Positions 16,712-24,901 of a stretch of DNA of 64,000 bases are shown here, one piece after another. The first letter of the stretch is position 1, and the number at the start of each line of letters is the position of its first letter. The stretch is from positions 131,355 to 195,354 of the forward strand of contig PKRG01000002.1 of assembly GCA_017577575.1 (NCBI GenBank), given 5' to 3'. The notes under the pieces were generated by a model. It was not told the DNA's origin and did not search any database. It saw only the letters and a list, made by a program, of their open reading frames with translations. The DNA is from Acidimicrobiia bacterium (GTDB lineage Bacteria > Actinomycetota > Acidimicrobiia > Spongiisociales > ZC4RG35). The translations under genes and the position numbers were made by a program.

Positions 16712-17461
16712 ATGGCCGAGATCCGGGTCGGCGTTTCGGGCTGGAGCTACCGGCACTGGCGTCGCCGCTTCTACCCGGAAGGGCTCCCCCAGCGAAGGGA
16801 ACTGGAGTACGCCTCGGCCCGCTTCGGGTCCATCGAGATCAACGGCACCTTCTACGGCCTCACCCGGGCGAGCACGGTCCGCAAGTGGCATGCGCAGACC
16901 CCGGCCGACTTCGTCTTCGCCGTCAAGGGAAGCCGTTTCATCACCCACAACAAGAAGCTCGCCGACCCGGAGGCCGCCCGCCGGCTCGCCCGCCACCACG
17001 ATGAACGGGTGGGAGATCCCGGCTTCGGCCCCGAGGGCCGACGGACCATCCGCCACGCACTGGAGATCCGCCACCCGAGCTTCTTCTCGGCCGAGGCCGT
17101 CGACATCGTCCGCCGCCACGGTGTCGCCCTGGCCGTCTCCCACTCGGCGGCATGGGAGTACACGGAGGAGGTGACGGCCGACTTCGTGTACGTGCGCCTG
17201 CATGGGCCGCGGGCGCTCTACGACAGCCGCTACCGGCCCGACGAGCTCGCCCATTGGGCGGAGAGGGTGAGGCGATGGCACGCCGGGCGGCAGCCGGTAG
17301 ACGCGCGCCGGATCACGTCTCTGCCGCTGCCTTCACGGCGCAAGCGTGACGTTTTCCTCTACTTCGACAACGACGGTCACGCCTACGCTCCGGAGCAGGC
17401 GCTCGAGATGCAACGCCTTCTCGGCCTCGACCAGGGCCCGACGGAGGAAAGCGGCGCTTAG
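16712..17461 (+). CDS. DUF72 family protein with an internal deletion
   Basis: A 249-residue TIM-barrel-like protein of the DUF72 (YecE) family, whose biochemical role is unknown. The N-terminus (VGVSGWSYRHWRRRFYPEGLP, SIEINGTFYG, FVFAVKGSRFITHNKKL) and the C-terminus (FVYVRLHG, DVFLYFDNDGHAYAP) fit the family well. Between KKLADPE and AARRLARHHDERV, however, the family normally has about 40-45 residues containing LGPVLWQLPP; these are absent, and the reading frame stays open. The protein is therefore about 15% shorter than its relatives and may be inactive or altered. It has its own stress-type promoter. Confidence 0.8.
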   Translation: MAEIRVGVSGWSYRHWRRRFYPEGLPQRRELEYASARFGSIEINGTFYGLTRASTVRKWHAQTPADFVFAVKGSRFITHNKKLADPEAARRLARHHDERVGDPGFGPEGRRTIRHALEIRHPSFFSAEAVDIVRRHGVALAVSHSAAWEYTEEVTADFVYVRLHGPRALYDSRYRPDELAHWAERVRRWHAGRQPVDARRITSLPLPSRRKRDVFLYFDNDGHAYAPEQALEMQRLLGLDQGPTEESGA

Positions 17462-17484
17462 CCTCGGACCAGGAGGTACGGGAG

Positions 17485-18615
17485 ATGCTGGGCAACAACG
17501 CCTGGACGATCGGTCGGTTCCGCGGAGTCGAGATCCGCATCGACCCGTCGTGGAGCGTCATCGCGTTTCTGGTCGGCTACTCGTTCTACGTGTTGTTGTC
17601 GTTCCGGTTCCCGGCGCTGGCAGGTGCGGAGCGGGTTGCCCTCGCCCTGGCCATGACCGTGGTCTTCTTCCTCGGCGTGCTGGTCCACGAGATAGCCCAC
17701 GCCTGGACCGCCCTGGCACGCGGGATCGAGGTGCACAGCATCACCCTGTACATGTTCGGCGGCGCCACCCACGCCGAGTTGGAGACGGAGAACCCCTCCG
17801 ACGAGCTGGTGATCGCCGGGGTGGGCCCGCTCACCAGCCTGGCGATCGCCGCCGTGCTGTGGGGGCTGTCGCAGGTGTTGGGGAGCAACGCCGCCGGGTA
17901 CGCCGCCGGCTACCTCGCCTGGATCAACACGGCGCTCGCCGTCTTCAACCTCGTCCCGGGCTTCCCCCTCGATGGGGGCCGGGTGCTGCGGTCCCTCGTG
18001 TGGAAGGCCAACAACGATTTCGTCGCCGCCACGCGCCTCGCCTCCCGGGTGGGCCACGCCATCGGGTTCGGAATCATGGCGGTGGGGCTGTTCGTGCTGT
18101 TGGGCGGCAACCTGGTGAACGGCCTGTGGTTGATCGCCATCGGCTGGTTCCTCGCCCAGTCGGCACAGCAGTCGTTCACCCAGATGCAGGTCCGTCGGCT
18201 GCTGAGAGGCGTGCCGGCCCGGCGGATGATGAGCGCCGGCCTGGTCGACATTCCCGGGGAGCTGACGCTCCAGCAGGCGGTGGACGACTACTTCATGCGC
18301 TACGACTACAACGCCTTCCCGGTCCGCGTCGACGGCCACCCCCAGCGGATCATCACCCTGTCTTCGGTGCGGCGAGTCCCACGCGAGCGCTGGCCCACCA
18401 CGCGGGTCGACGAGCATGCCACCGCCCTCGACGACGACTGCACCGCCCTCGCCGACGAGCCGATGGACGCGGTGTTGGACAAGCTCGCCCGCAACGAACA
18501 CCACCGGGTGGTGGTCATCGACGACGGAACGGTGGTGGGGATCATCACCCCCCGGGACCTGGCCCGCTGGCTCGAGCGGTCCCAGGCCCTGGGGATGACC
18601 GAGCCGCTCGACTGA
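17485..18615 (+). CDS. Site-2 protease family zinc metalloprotease (M50) with CBS domains
   Basis: A 376-residue intramembrane protease related to SpoIVFB/Rip, which cuts membrane-embedded substrates such as anti-sigma factors. Zinc ligands are H68 and H72 in HEIAH and D163 in NLVPGFPLDGGR. About six hydrophobic segments span residues 15-220. The C-terminal ~150 residues form a CBS pair (RRMMSAGLVDIP, ALADEPMDAVLDKLARNEHHRVVVIDDG, IITPRDLARWL), which usually bind adenine nucleotides and regulate activity. The ATG at 17485 follows a GGAGG-like site. Its position between two stress-promoter genes invites a role in stress signalling, but no anti-sigma substrate with a membrane helix is encoded in this cluster. 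Confidence 0.9.
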   Translation: MLGNNAWTIGRFRGVEIRIDPSWSVIAFLVGYSFYVLLSFRFPALAGAERVALALAMTVVFFLGVLVHEIAHAWTALARGIEVHSITLYMFGGATHAELETENPSDELVIAGVGPLTSLAIAAVLWGLSQVLGSNAAGYAAGYLAWINTALAVFNLVPGFPLDGGRVLRSLVWKANNDFVAATRLASRVGHAIGFGIMAVGLFVLLGGNLVNGLWLIAIGWFLAQSAQQSFTQMQVRRLLRGVPARRMMSAGLVDIPGELTLQQAVDDYFMRYDYNAFPVRVDGHPQRIITLSSVRRVPRERWPTTRVDEHATALDDDCTALADEPMDAVLDKLARNEHHRVVVIDDGTVVGIITPRDLARWLERSQALGMTEPLD

Positions 18616-18659
18616 GGCGAAGCGGGCCCTCACCCAGAGAGGCAGGGTGGCCCCTCGAC

Positions 18660-18685
18660 GGTTTGCGGCCGTCGTCTACCGGGTA
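18660..18685 (+). promoter_or_regulatory. SigB/SigF-type promoter, perfect GGTTT-N16-GGGTA
   Basis: GGTTT (18660-18664) and GGGTA (18681-18685) with a 16-base spacer form an exact match to the consensus. The ATG of the membrane protein is at 18696, 10 bases downstream, the same spacing as at the DUF72 gene. Confidence 0.75.
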
Positions 18686-18695
18686 GCTGTCTCCC

Positions 18696-19202
18696 ATGAC
18701 AGCGCACCAAACACGCCGAGTGGCCGTCGGCCGCACTCGTTCCACCGTCGGCCAGATCATCGCCGGGATCCTCGGGTTGATGCTCGTGATCGCCGGCGGC
18801 GTGGCCATGGCCCGGGTCGGATTCGACTCCCTCACCGGCGACACGGCCAACGTCTTGGGCATCGACCACACCCTGGCGCTCGGCATCGTCGACGTCGTGG
18901 TGGGTCTCATCTTCCTCAGCGCCGCCTCGGCCACGTTCGGGGTGCGGGGCACCCTGATGAGCATGGGGACGATGGCAGTCGCTTTCGGGGCGATCGTGCT
19001 GATCGAGCCGGACCCGTTCGTCGGCTTCCTGGGCGACGGCAGCCCCGTCGGTGTCTTCTATCTGCTGATCGGCGTCGTGAGCCTGATCGGTGCATTCGCC
19101 ACACCCAACTACGTCCGAGAAGAGGTGCGGGCGGAGACGGAAGTGGAAGAGGACGTCGTCCACGAGGACCGGATCCACGAGGACCGGATCGAGGAGATCT
19201 GA
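18696..19202 (+). CDS. Four-helix membrane protein of the stress cluster
   Basis: A 168-residue integral membrane protein of unknown function. Four hydrophobic segments are visible at about residues 22-42, 55-80, 85-105 and 115-135. The N-terminus is basic (cytoplasmic by the positive-inside rule) and the C-terminus is a strongly acidic tail with HEDRIHEDRIEEI, a tandem HEDRI repeat. The layout resembles the DUF4383-like membrane proteins of actinobacteria, but I cannot assign it firmly. A perfect stress-type promoter immediately upstream ties it to the sigma factor. The acidic tail might bind cations or a partner protein (inference). Confidence 0.72.
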   Translation: MTAHQTRRVAVGRTRSTVGQIIAGILGLMLVIAGGVAMARVGFDSLTGDTANVLGIDHTLALGIVDVVVGLIFLSAASATFGVRGTLMSMGTMAVAFGAIVLIEPDPFVGFLGDGSPVGVFYLLIGVVSLIGAFATPNYVREEVRAETEVEEDVVHEDRIHEDRIEEI

Positions 19203-19313
19203 CCCCCTCCCCCGGCCGGGCGCCTGGTGGACCGTCGGCGCCCGGCTCTGGGGAATTGCCGACGGCCTACCACGGTTTGTCTCAATCGAAACGTGTCGAC
19301 CGACGTCGCGTTA

Positions 19314-19339
19314 GGTTTGGAAGCAGAGGACCGCGGGTA
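19314..19339 (+). promoter_or_regulatory. SigB/SigF-type promoter of dps, perfect GGTTT-N16-GGGTA
   Basis: GGTTT (19314-19318) and GGGTA (19335-19339) are 16 bases apart. The predicted transcription start near 19346 leaves a leader of about 48 bases with a GAGGAG Shine-Dalgarno before the dps ATG. The rest of the 191-base interval (19203-19393) shows no gene. Confidence 0.75.
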
Positions 19340-19393
19340 CAGCGACGCCACCAGTCCGGCGAAGCACGAAGCGAGGAAGAGGAGAGAGCCACG

Positions 19394-19891
19394 ATGGCCA
19401 CCACAGCAACACAGAGGATTCCGGGAATGACATCCGACGACACCAAAGCCGTCATCGAGACCCTTTCCGAGCGTCTCGCCGCTCTCATCGACCTGGCGCT
19501 GACGTTGAAGCACGTCCACTGGAACGTGGTCGGGCCACACTTCATCGCCGTCCACGAGATGCTCGACCCGCAGGTCGACGCCGTGCGCAAGATGGTGGAC
19601 GAGACGGCCGAGCGCATCGCCACGCTGGGCGGCACCCCTCAGGGGACCCCCGGCGCCGTCGTCGACATCCGCACATGGGACGACTATCCGCTCGGCAAGG
19701 CTCCGGTGCTCGAGCACCTCGCCGCGCTCGACCGGGTCTACACGGGAGTGATCGAAGATCACCGCAAGGCACAAGAGCAATTCTCCGAGCAGGACCCGGT
19801 GTCCGAAGACCTGATCATCGGGCAGCTGCGGGAACTGGAGCTGTTCCAGTGGTTCGTCCGGGCCCATCTCGAGAACTCCGGAGAGAGCTGA
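19394..19891 (+). CDS. dps: Dps family DNA-binding ferritin
   Basis: A 165-residue Dps protein: a dodecameric mini-ferritin that binds DNA and oxidises and stores iron, protecting against peroxide and starvation. The ferroxidase ligands are recognisable in LKHVHWNVVGPHFIAVHEMLD and, 12-16 residues on, DETAERIATLGG. C-terminal LRELELFQWFVRAHLE is typical. The ATG at 19394 has a GAGGAG site seven to eight bases upstream. Its perfect GGTTT-N16-GGGTA promoter fits the well-known control of Dps by general stress sigma factors, and a terminator-like hairpin follows. Confidence 0.95.
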   Translation: MATTATQRIPGMTSDDTKAVIETLSERLAALIDLALTLKHVHWNVVGPHFIAVHEMLDPQVDAVRKMVDETAERIATLGGTPQGTPGAVVDIRTWDDYPLGKAPVLEHLAALDRVYTGVIEDHRKAQEQFSEQDPVSEDLIIGQLRELELFQWFVRAHLENSGES

Positions 19892-19925
19892 GAGGGACGT
19901 TCCCCAAGAGGAACGGAGGAAAGGG

Positions 19926-19956
19926 GAGCCGGCCGAGCGCCGGCTCTCTTCTGTTT
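19926..19956 (+). terminator. Rho-independent terminator after dps
   Basis: A GAGCCGG (19926-19932) and CCGGCTC (19940-19946) stem with a seven-base loop is followed by TCTTCTGTTT. A smaller CGTTCC/GGAACG hairpin lies between it and the dps stop codon. Confidence 0.65.
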
Positions 19957-19973
19957 CCAGAGATGATCCGCCG

Positions 19974-21145
19974 ATGACCGACGTCGAGATCCCCGACCGC
20001 CTCGTCGACGACATAGTCGCCGGGGACTGCGTTGCCTTCGTCGGAGCGGGCTTCACCGCGCCGGTGCTGCCGGAGTGGCGCCTTCTCCTCGTCGAGCTGG
20101 CGGAGGAAACCGACGAGCACACGGCAGAGGGGGTGCGGCGCTTCGTCGAGTCGGGGACCAACCGCGACCTGGGGGCGGCCGCCCAGACCCTGAGGGACCG
20201 CCTGGGAGACGAACGCTTCTTCTCGGCCATGCAGGAGCGACTGGCCGACCGCCGCTCAACGACGTGATGCGCCGGCCCCTCCGGCTCCTCCACGGGATCC
20301 CGTTCCGGGCGATCCTCACCACAAACTTCGACGGCGTCCTCCCCGGGGAGCTGCCGAACCGAGATGCCTTTCTGGCGGTCCTGCGACCCCGCGGCCACCG
20401 TTGGTGGGACCAGCGGTTCTGGGACGCGGGAGCCGAGGGAGCGACGGTCGTCAAGCTCCACGGAAGCATCCGCACGCCCGACGAGGTAGTGTTCACCCAC
20501 CGCGACTACCGGCGGCTCTACGCCAGCCCCGCCTACGCCACTTTCCTACGTTCGGTGATGACCTCGGCGACGGTGCTGTACCTGGGGTTCTCGTTCACCG
20601 ACGCCTACCTCAACGAGCTCCGATCCGAGGTCCTGGCGATGTTGGACCATCGGGGCGGGGACATCCCGACGGCCTACGCGGTGGTGAACGACCCCACCCC
20701 GGTGGAGGTCGAGTACAGCCTGGCGCACGAGGGAATCCACGTCCTGGCCGTCGACACCGCCGACCGCTCGGACTTCTCCGGTTTCGACGCCTACCTGTCG
20801 GCCATCCACGACCGCACCAACCCGCGGCGCATCCTCGCCCGCCTGATCGCCGGGCGCCGCATCCGCTGGATCGGGGAGGACCACCCCGGCCTGTCGTACC
20901 TCCAAGAAGCGGCGAAGGAAGAGGGAGGCGAGGTCGTCAGGGGAGGCGAGCCTCGCTCCGACGACGACCTGGTGGTCGTCTGCGGCGGCGTCGCCGACCT
21001 CTCGCCCGGTGCGGGCGTCGCCCAGATCCTGCTCACCCCCTCCCGGGAGAGTGTCGATGGCCTCGAGGCGGCGCGCCACGGGGCAGCCGGGCACGCCACC
21101 GGGTGGGGCGGGTTGCTACAGGAGATCCACCGCTTGCTCTCCTGA
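19974..21145 (+). pseudogene. SIR2-like domain protein, broken by a frameshift
   Basis: Two overlapping frames together encode one protein of about 390 residues. The first part (from ATG 19974) has the SIR2_2-type nucleotide loop CVAFVGAGFTAPVLPEW and stops at 20267. The second frame continues from about 20255 with HGIPFRAILTTNFDG, the classical TTNFD element, then KLHGSI, VLYLGFSFTD and an unassigned C-terminal alpha/beta segment. Restoring one lost base in the GACCGCCGC run near 20250-20256 joins them. SIR2-like domains are NAD-consuming enzymes, often in antiphage systems, but no partner defence gene is present. It may be a true pseudogene or a sequencing indel. Confidence 0.75.
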
Positions 21146-22441
21146 GGGCGCCGGCCACACACCCACGCCGGGGTTGAGGCGTCCATCCGGGTCGACGGCC
21201 CGCTTGAGAGCCTCCGCCAGACGCCGGCTCACCGGGTCGAGCCGGGCGAGATACCTCTCCCGCTTGAGCCGGCCGATACCGTGTTCGCCGGCGACGACAC
21301 CACCGAGCTCCTCGACCGCCGAGAAGACGACGTCGTCGATCGCCTCGGGAACGACCTCGGCGGGGTCGGGAGGGGCGATGTTGACGTGGAAGTCGTCCAT
21401 GAGGACGTGGCCGAACACGAACAGCCGGTTCGGCTCGACCGCTTCGCCCAGGCGTTCGACCAGATCGGGGAGGCGGCGCCGGGGCACCACGATGTCGTGT
21501 TTGTGGACCACACCGGTCGTGCCGAAGGATTCGGTGATCCTGTCCCGGTACTCCCACAGCCCGTCTCCGACCACCGCGTTGGGAGGCGGCCGGAAGTCGG
21601 CGGCGTGGCGCTCCTCAAGTTCGACGAGCAGGTACCAGCGCGATCTGGCCAGCGGCGCCGGCAGACCGGCGTGCGAGGTGACGATCTCCATCTCCGGATG
21701 CCCGAACACCTCGGCGGCGAGCACCGGCGGGCTCTGCGCCAGCGTGTCGACGAGCGCGTCGAAGTCGGCGAAGCCGGACAGGCAGGTGACGGTGGGCCCG
21801 ATCGGCGGGTGCAGCCGGAGACGCAGGGCGGTGACGACCGCCAGCCCGCCTTCGGAGCCGGCCAGGAGGCGGGCCGGGTCCACCCCGGCGACGGACCGGT
21901 GGGGACCTTCGAGCGTGGAGACGACGGTGCCGTCGGCGAGGACCGCCTCGACCCCCGTCACCTGGTCCGCCATGCGCCCGAACCGGCAGGCGTAGAGGCC
22001 GCCGGCGTTGGTGGCGAACGCCCCGCCCACCGTCGCCGAATCCCGGGATGCCATGTCGAGCCCGAACTCGTGGCCGCGCTCCCGGGCGTGCCGGGCGACC
22101 TCGGCGATGGTGGTGCCGGCTGCCGCCACCACGGCACCGTCGTCGTCGGTGATCCCCCGGAGCGCCTCCAGGTTGAGGATCACGGTCCCCGCCGGAGCCT
22201 GGGTGGCGCCCACGAGCCCGGTGTTGCCTCCCTGGGGCACCAGCCCGAATCCCGCTTCGGCGGAGAGCCGCATCAGCGCCACCACCTCCTCCACCGACGC
22301 CGGGCGGACGACGCAGGCGGGCCGACCCCGGAACCGGCCCGTCCAGTCGACGGCGTAGCGGGCGACGATGTCGGGATCGTCCACCACCCGCCCACCCAGA
22401 GCACGGCGCAGGTCGGACAGCCAGGAAGGTGAATCGCTCAC
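21116..22441 (-). CDS. FAD-binding oxidase, GlcD/D-2-hydroxyacid dehydrogenase-like
   Basis: A 441-residue flavoprotein of the FAD-linked oxidase family (GlcD, D-lactate and D-2-hydroxyglutarate dehydrogenases). The PCMH FAD-binding domain has CVVRPASVEEVVALM, VPQGGNTGLVGA and SRDSATVGGAFATNAGG. The C-terminal domain has GHVLMDDFHVNI, the GVVAGEHGIGRLKR metal/substrate motif and LNPGVGVWP. It probably oxidises a D-2-hydroxy acid and passes electrons to the respiratory chain. The GTG at 22441 is used since the family N-terminus follows directly. It overlaps the 3' end of the SIR2-like gene by 30 bases in convergent orientation. Confidence 0.88.
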   Translation of the reverse strand: MSDSPSWLSDLRRALGGRVVDDPDIVARYAVDWTGRFRGRPACVVRPASVEEVVALMRLSAEAGFGLVPQGGNTGLVGATQAPAGTVILNLEALRGITDDDGAVVAAAGTTIAEVARHARERGHEFGLDMASRDSATVGGAFATNAGGLYACRFGRMADQVTGVEAVLADGTVVSTLEGPHRSVAGVDPARLLAGSEGGLAVVTALRLRLHPPIGPTVTCLSGFADFDALVDTLAQSPPVLAAEVFGHPEMEIVTSHAGLPAPLARSRWYLLVELEERHAADFRPPPNAVVGDGLWEYRDRITESFGTTGVVHKHDIVVPRRRLPDLVERLGEAVEPNRLFVFGHVLMDDFHVNIAPPDPAEVVPEAIDDVVFSAVEELGGVVAGEHGIGRLKRERYLARLDPVSRRLAEALKRAVDPDGRLNPGVGVWPAPSGEQAVDLL

Positions 22442-22452
22442 GTCGGGCGACG

Positions 22453-24246
22453 CTAGACGCGATCCAGCGCCGACGGCGCGGCCGCCTCGGCGGAAGGCGC
22501 CTCGACGCCGGGCAGCGAGAGGCGGAACTCCGTCAGCCCGTCGCGGCGCAGGTACTCGAGTGCCCCGCCCATCAGGTGGGCGAGATTCCGGGACACGGCG
22601 AGGCCGATGCCGACCGAGCCGGGAGCGACGGCTTCGTGGCCGCGGACGTAGGCGTCGAAGATCCTCTCGGCGTCCTCTTCCGGCACCCCGTCGCCGTCGT
22701 CGACGACACTCAACGAGACCTGGCCGGCGCCATCTACGATCCTGATCTCGATGTTGCTGCCTCCGTAGCGGCTGGCGTTGGTGAGCAGGTTGCGGATGAT
22801 CTGGCGGCACCGCAGCGGGTCGGCTCTCACCATCGCCTCCGGCCCGACCACGGCCACGTCGAGCCCGAGGGAGGCGACAACCGACTCGGCCTCGGAGCGG
22901 AGGTCGAAGTCGGTGGCCTGGACGGTGAGGCCGCCGCTCTCCACCCGGGCGGCCACCAGCAGGTCTTCGACGAGGTGAGCGAGCTCGCGGCTCTGTTCGG
23001 CGACGACGGACGCCAACTCGGCCAACGTCTCCCGGTCGAAGTCCATCGCCGAAGCGGCCATCTCCTCGGCGAGGCCCACGACGGCGGTCAGGGGTGTGCG
23101 CAGTTCGTGGGACACCGATGCGACCAGCTCGTCCTTCGAGCGGACCAGTTCCTCGAGACGGCGACGGTCGTCCTGGCGGCGCCAGTACGCCGAGACCAAG
23201 GCGGCGGCTTGGATCAGCATGTCCACCTCGAGGTCGGTGCGACGACGGGCACTGCGGTTGTAGACGAGCGACAGGCACCCCCGCCACACCCCGTCCACGA
23301 ACACGGGGACGGAGACTTCCATCTCCACCCCGCCTCTCTCGTACATCTCCCGCTCTTTGCCGGTGAGTGCCTCTCGGCGCATCTCGCAGACTCGGCCGGC
23401 CTGGTGGGCGGCGAGCATGGTGGGCAGGTCGGCGTAGCTTCCCTTCATCCAGCTGACGTCCTCGGTGATGGCATCGCTGTAGGCGGCGGCCACGATCTCC
23501 CAGCCGGGCACCTCGCCGTCGTGGATCGTGCGGTCGACGTAGGCGCAGTCGGCGGCCGTCGCCTCCAACAGCGCGGCGAGGGCGACGTCGAGGGCGTCCT
23601 CGGAGGCGTCCTCCAGCAGCACCTGCGAGCAGCGGGCGAGGGCACGGTGGAGCTCCGTCACCTCCGCCTGGGCGCGGGCAGCGGCGTTGGCGGCGTCGGA
23701 GAGCCGCTCCACCATGAAGTGCAGCAAAAAGACGGTGGCCGCGGTGACGATCACCCAGTCGAACACGTTCTCCGTGGGCTGGCCGATGAGCGACCCGTAG
23801 GCGAGTGCCCACAGCGCCGGTCCCGCCCACACCGCGACACGCAGCCACAGCGGCCGACGGTCGAGGACGGCGGTGGCCACCGCCACCGCGAGGAGGATGC
23901 CGTAGGCGGTGTATTGGTCGTACCAGTCGAACGGCAGATCCCAGACGACGGTCAGCAGGGAGAGGACGGCCGTCGTGGCCGCCGCGGTCACGAGAAGGGC
24001 CAAGAGGGCCGGCCGCGGTCGCCGCCACTCCCGGTACGCCCACAGGGCGTAGGCGGCCGCCCAGATCACCCGGGGAATGGCCCCGTCGGTGACGTAGAGC
24101 ACGGAGCCGGCGACGAAGTCGACGACGGCGAGCGCGGCGGCGGCTATCGCCAGAGTGCGGGCGAGTGGCCGGACGAAGTCGACACGAAGAGGCTGAGGCA
24201 CGATTGCCCTATCGGTAGGGCCGGCTCCGGCCTTGACGGATTGCAT
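22453..24246 (-). CDS. Membrane sensor histidine kinase with GAF-like domain
   Basis: A 597-residue two-component sensor. The N-terminal ~170 residues contain about six membrane segments. A GAF-like domain follows (ALLEATAADCAYVDR through VFVDGVWRGCLSLVYN), then a HisKA domain with H380 in SVSHELRTPL, the N-box NLLTNASRYGGSN, VVDDGDGVP as G1 and SVGIGLAVSRNLAHLMGG as G2. It should autophosphorylate in response to an unknown signal. No response regulator is adjacent, so it is an orphan. The ATG at 24246 is preceded closely by GGGGGAG; the 141-base region upstream can fold into a long hairpin. It lies 11 bases downstream of no other gene in its strand, so it may be monocistronic. Confidence 0.88.
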   Translation of the reverse strand: MQSVKAGAGPTDRAIVPQPLRVDFVRPLARTLAIAAAALAVVDFVAGSVLYVTDGAIPRVIWAAAYALWAYREWRRPRPALLALLVTAAATTAVLSLLTVVWDLPFDWYDQYTAYGILLAVAVATAVLDRRPLWLRVAVWAGPALWALAYGSLIGQPTENVFDWVIVTAATVFLLHFMVERLSDAANAAARAQAEVTELHRALARCSQVLLEDASEDALDVALAALLEATAADCAYVDRTIHDGEVPGWEIVAAAYSDAITEDVSWMKGSYADLPTMLAAHQAGRVCEMRREALTGKEREMYERGGVEMEVSVPVFVDGVWRGCLSLVYNRSARRRTDLEVDMLIQAAALVSAYWRRQDDRRRLEELVRSKDELVASVSHELRTPLTAVVGLAEEMAASAMDFDRETLAELASVVAEQSRELAHLVEDLLVAARVESGGLTVQATDFDLRSEAESVVASLGLDVAVVGPEAMVRADPLRCRQIIRNLLTNASRYGGSNIEIRIVDGAGQVSLSVVDDGDGVPEEDAERIFDAYVRGHEAVAPGSVGIGLAVSRNLAHLMGGALEYLRRDGLTEFRLSLPGVEAPSAEAAAPSALDRV

Positions 24247-24291
24247 CTCTCCCCCGGAGACTATCCCCCTGAGGGATGCCGGGCCGGAGAG

Positions 24292-24349
24292 GGTGCCCGG
24301 CGTACCGTCCGGCCCCGGTTGCCCCCCAAGGAGCGGCACACCGGGCACC
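24292..24349. repeat. Inverted repeat in the leader of the sensor kinase gene
   Basis: GGTGCCCGG (24292-24300) and CCGGGCACC (24341-24349) are perfect nine-base arms around a 40-base loop that is itself C/G-rich. The element sits in the 141-base gap between the cupin and kinase genes and would be in the kinase's 5' leader if transcription starts upstream of it, or in the cupin's 3' end. Confidence 0.4.
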
Positions 24350-24387
24350 TGCCGACAAGCTACGAGGGGGGTGTGACAGATTCCCGG

Positions 24388-24873
24388 TCAGTCGAGCCAG
24401 TGGTTGTCGTGGCGGTGGTAGAAGTCGTAGCGCTCGGCGGGGGACATGGCGGCGATCTCGGAGGCGAGCCCCTCGAAATACGCCTCGCGTGGGGCGCCGG
24501 GGGCGAAGTGGATCAGCATCTCTGCGGGCGCGCCGGACTCGTTGCGGAACCCGTGGATGCCCCCGAACGGGACGTGGACGAAGTCACCTGGGACGCAGTC
24601 GACCCACCGGCTGCCGTCGTAGATCCTCACGACCCCGGCGAGCACGTAGAACGACTCGGTCATGGTGCGGTGGAAGTGGGGCCCGGGACCGCTCGGTTCC
24701 GGCCCCATCACCCACCGGTAGAGCCCGAACAATCCGCCGGTCGACTCTCCCGTCGCCAGGTGATGGCATGTGTTGCCATTGGCGTAGGTGATGTCGGGGC
24801 CGGAGGTGGCGGGCCGGTGGACGGCGCTCTTCTCGCCGGTGTCGCCGTGGTAGACGGGGGGCGGGTATTCCAT
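24388..24873 (-). CDS. Cupin-domain protein
   Basis: A 161-residue single-cupin protein. The conserved barrel has GPHFHRTMTESFYVLAGVVRIYDG as motif 1 (two histidines and a glutamate as metal ligands) and PGDFVHVPFGGIHGFRNE as motif 2 with the last histidine. C-terminal residues are rich in Tyr/His (YDFYHRHDNHW). Such proteins are metal-dependent dioxygenases, isomerases or simple ligand binders, and the reaction here cannot be deduced. It has its own ATG at 24873 and lies 28 bases after the DUF2786 gene, so it may be co-transcribed with that gene. Confidence 0.82.
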   Translation of the reverse strand: MEYPPPVYHGDTGEKSAVHRPATSGPDITYANGNTCHHLATGESTGGLFGLYRWVMGPEPSGPGPHFHRTMTESFYVLAGVVRIYDGSRWVDCVPGDFVHVPFGGIHGFRNESGAPAEMLIHFAPGAPREAYFEGLASEIAAMSPAERYDFYHRHDNHWLD

Positions 24874-24901
24874 CGCCCCAAGTTAGGTGCCGCCGCCGGC
24901 G

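Noticed and set aside
20245..20260. Programmed -1 ribosomal frameshifting in the SIR2-like gene
   Set aside because: No X-XXY-YYZ slippery heptamer or downstream pseudoknot is seen; a one-base indel explains the break more simply.
19974..22441. An antiphage defence island around the SIR2-like gene
   Set aside because: Neighbours are Dps, a FAD oxidase and a sensor kinase; no nuclease, TIR, STAND, restriction or toxin-antitoxin partner is nearby.
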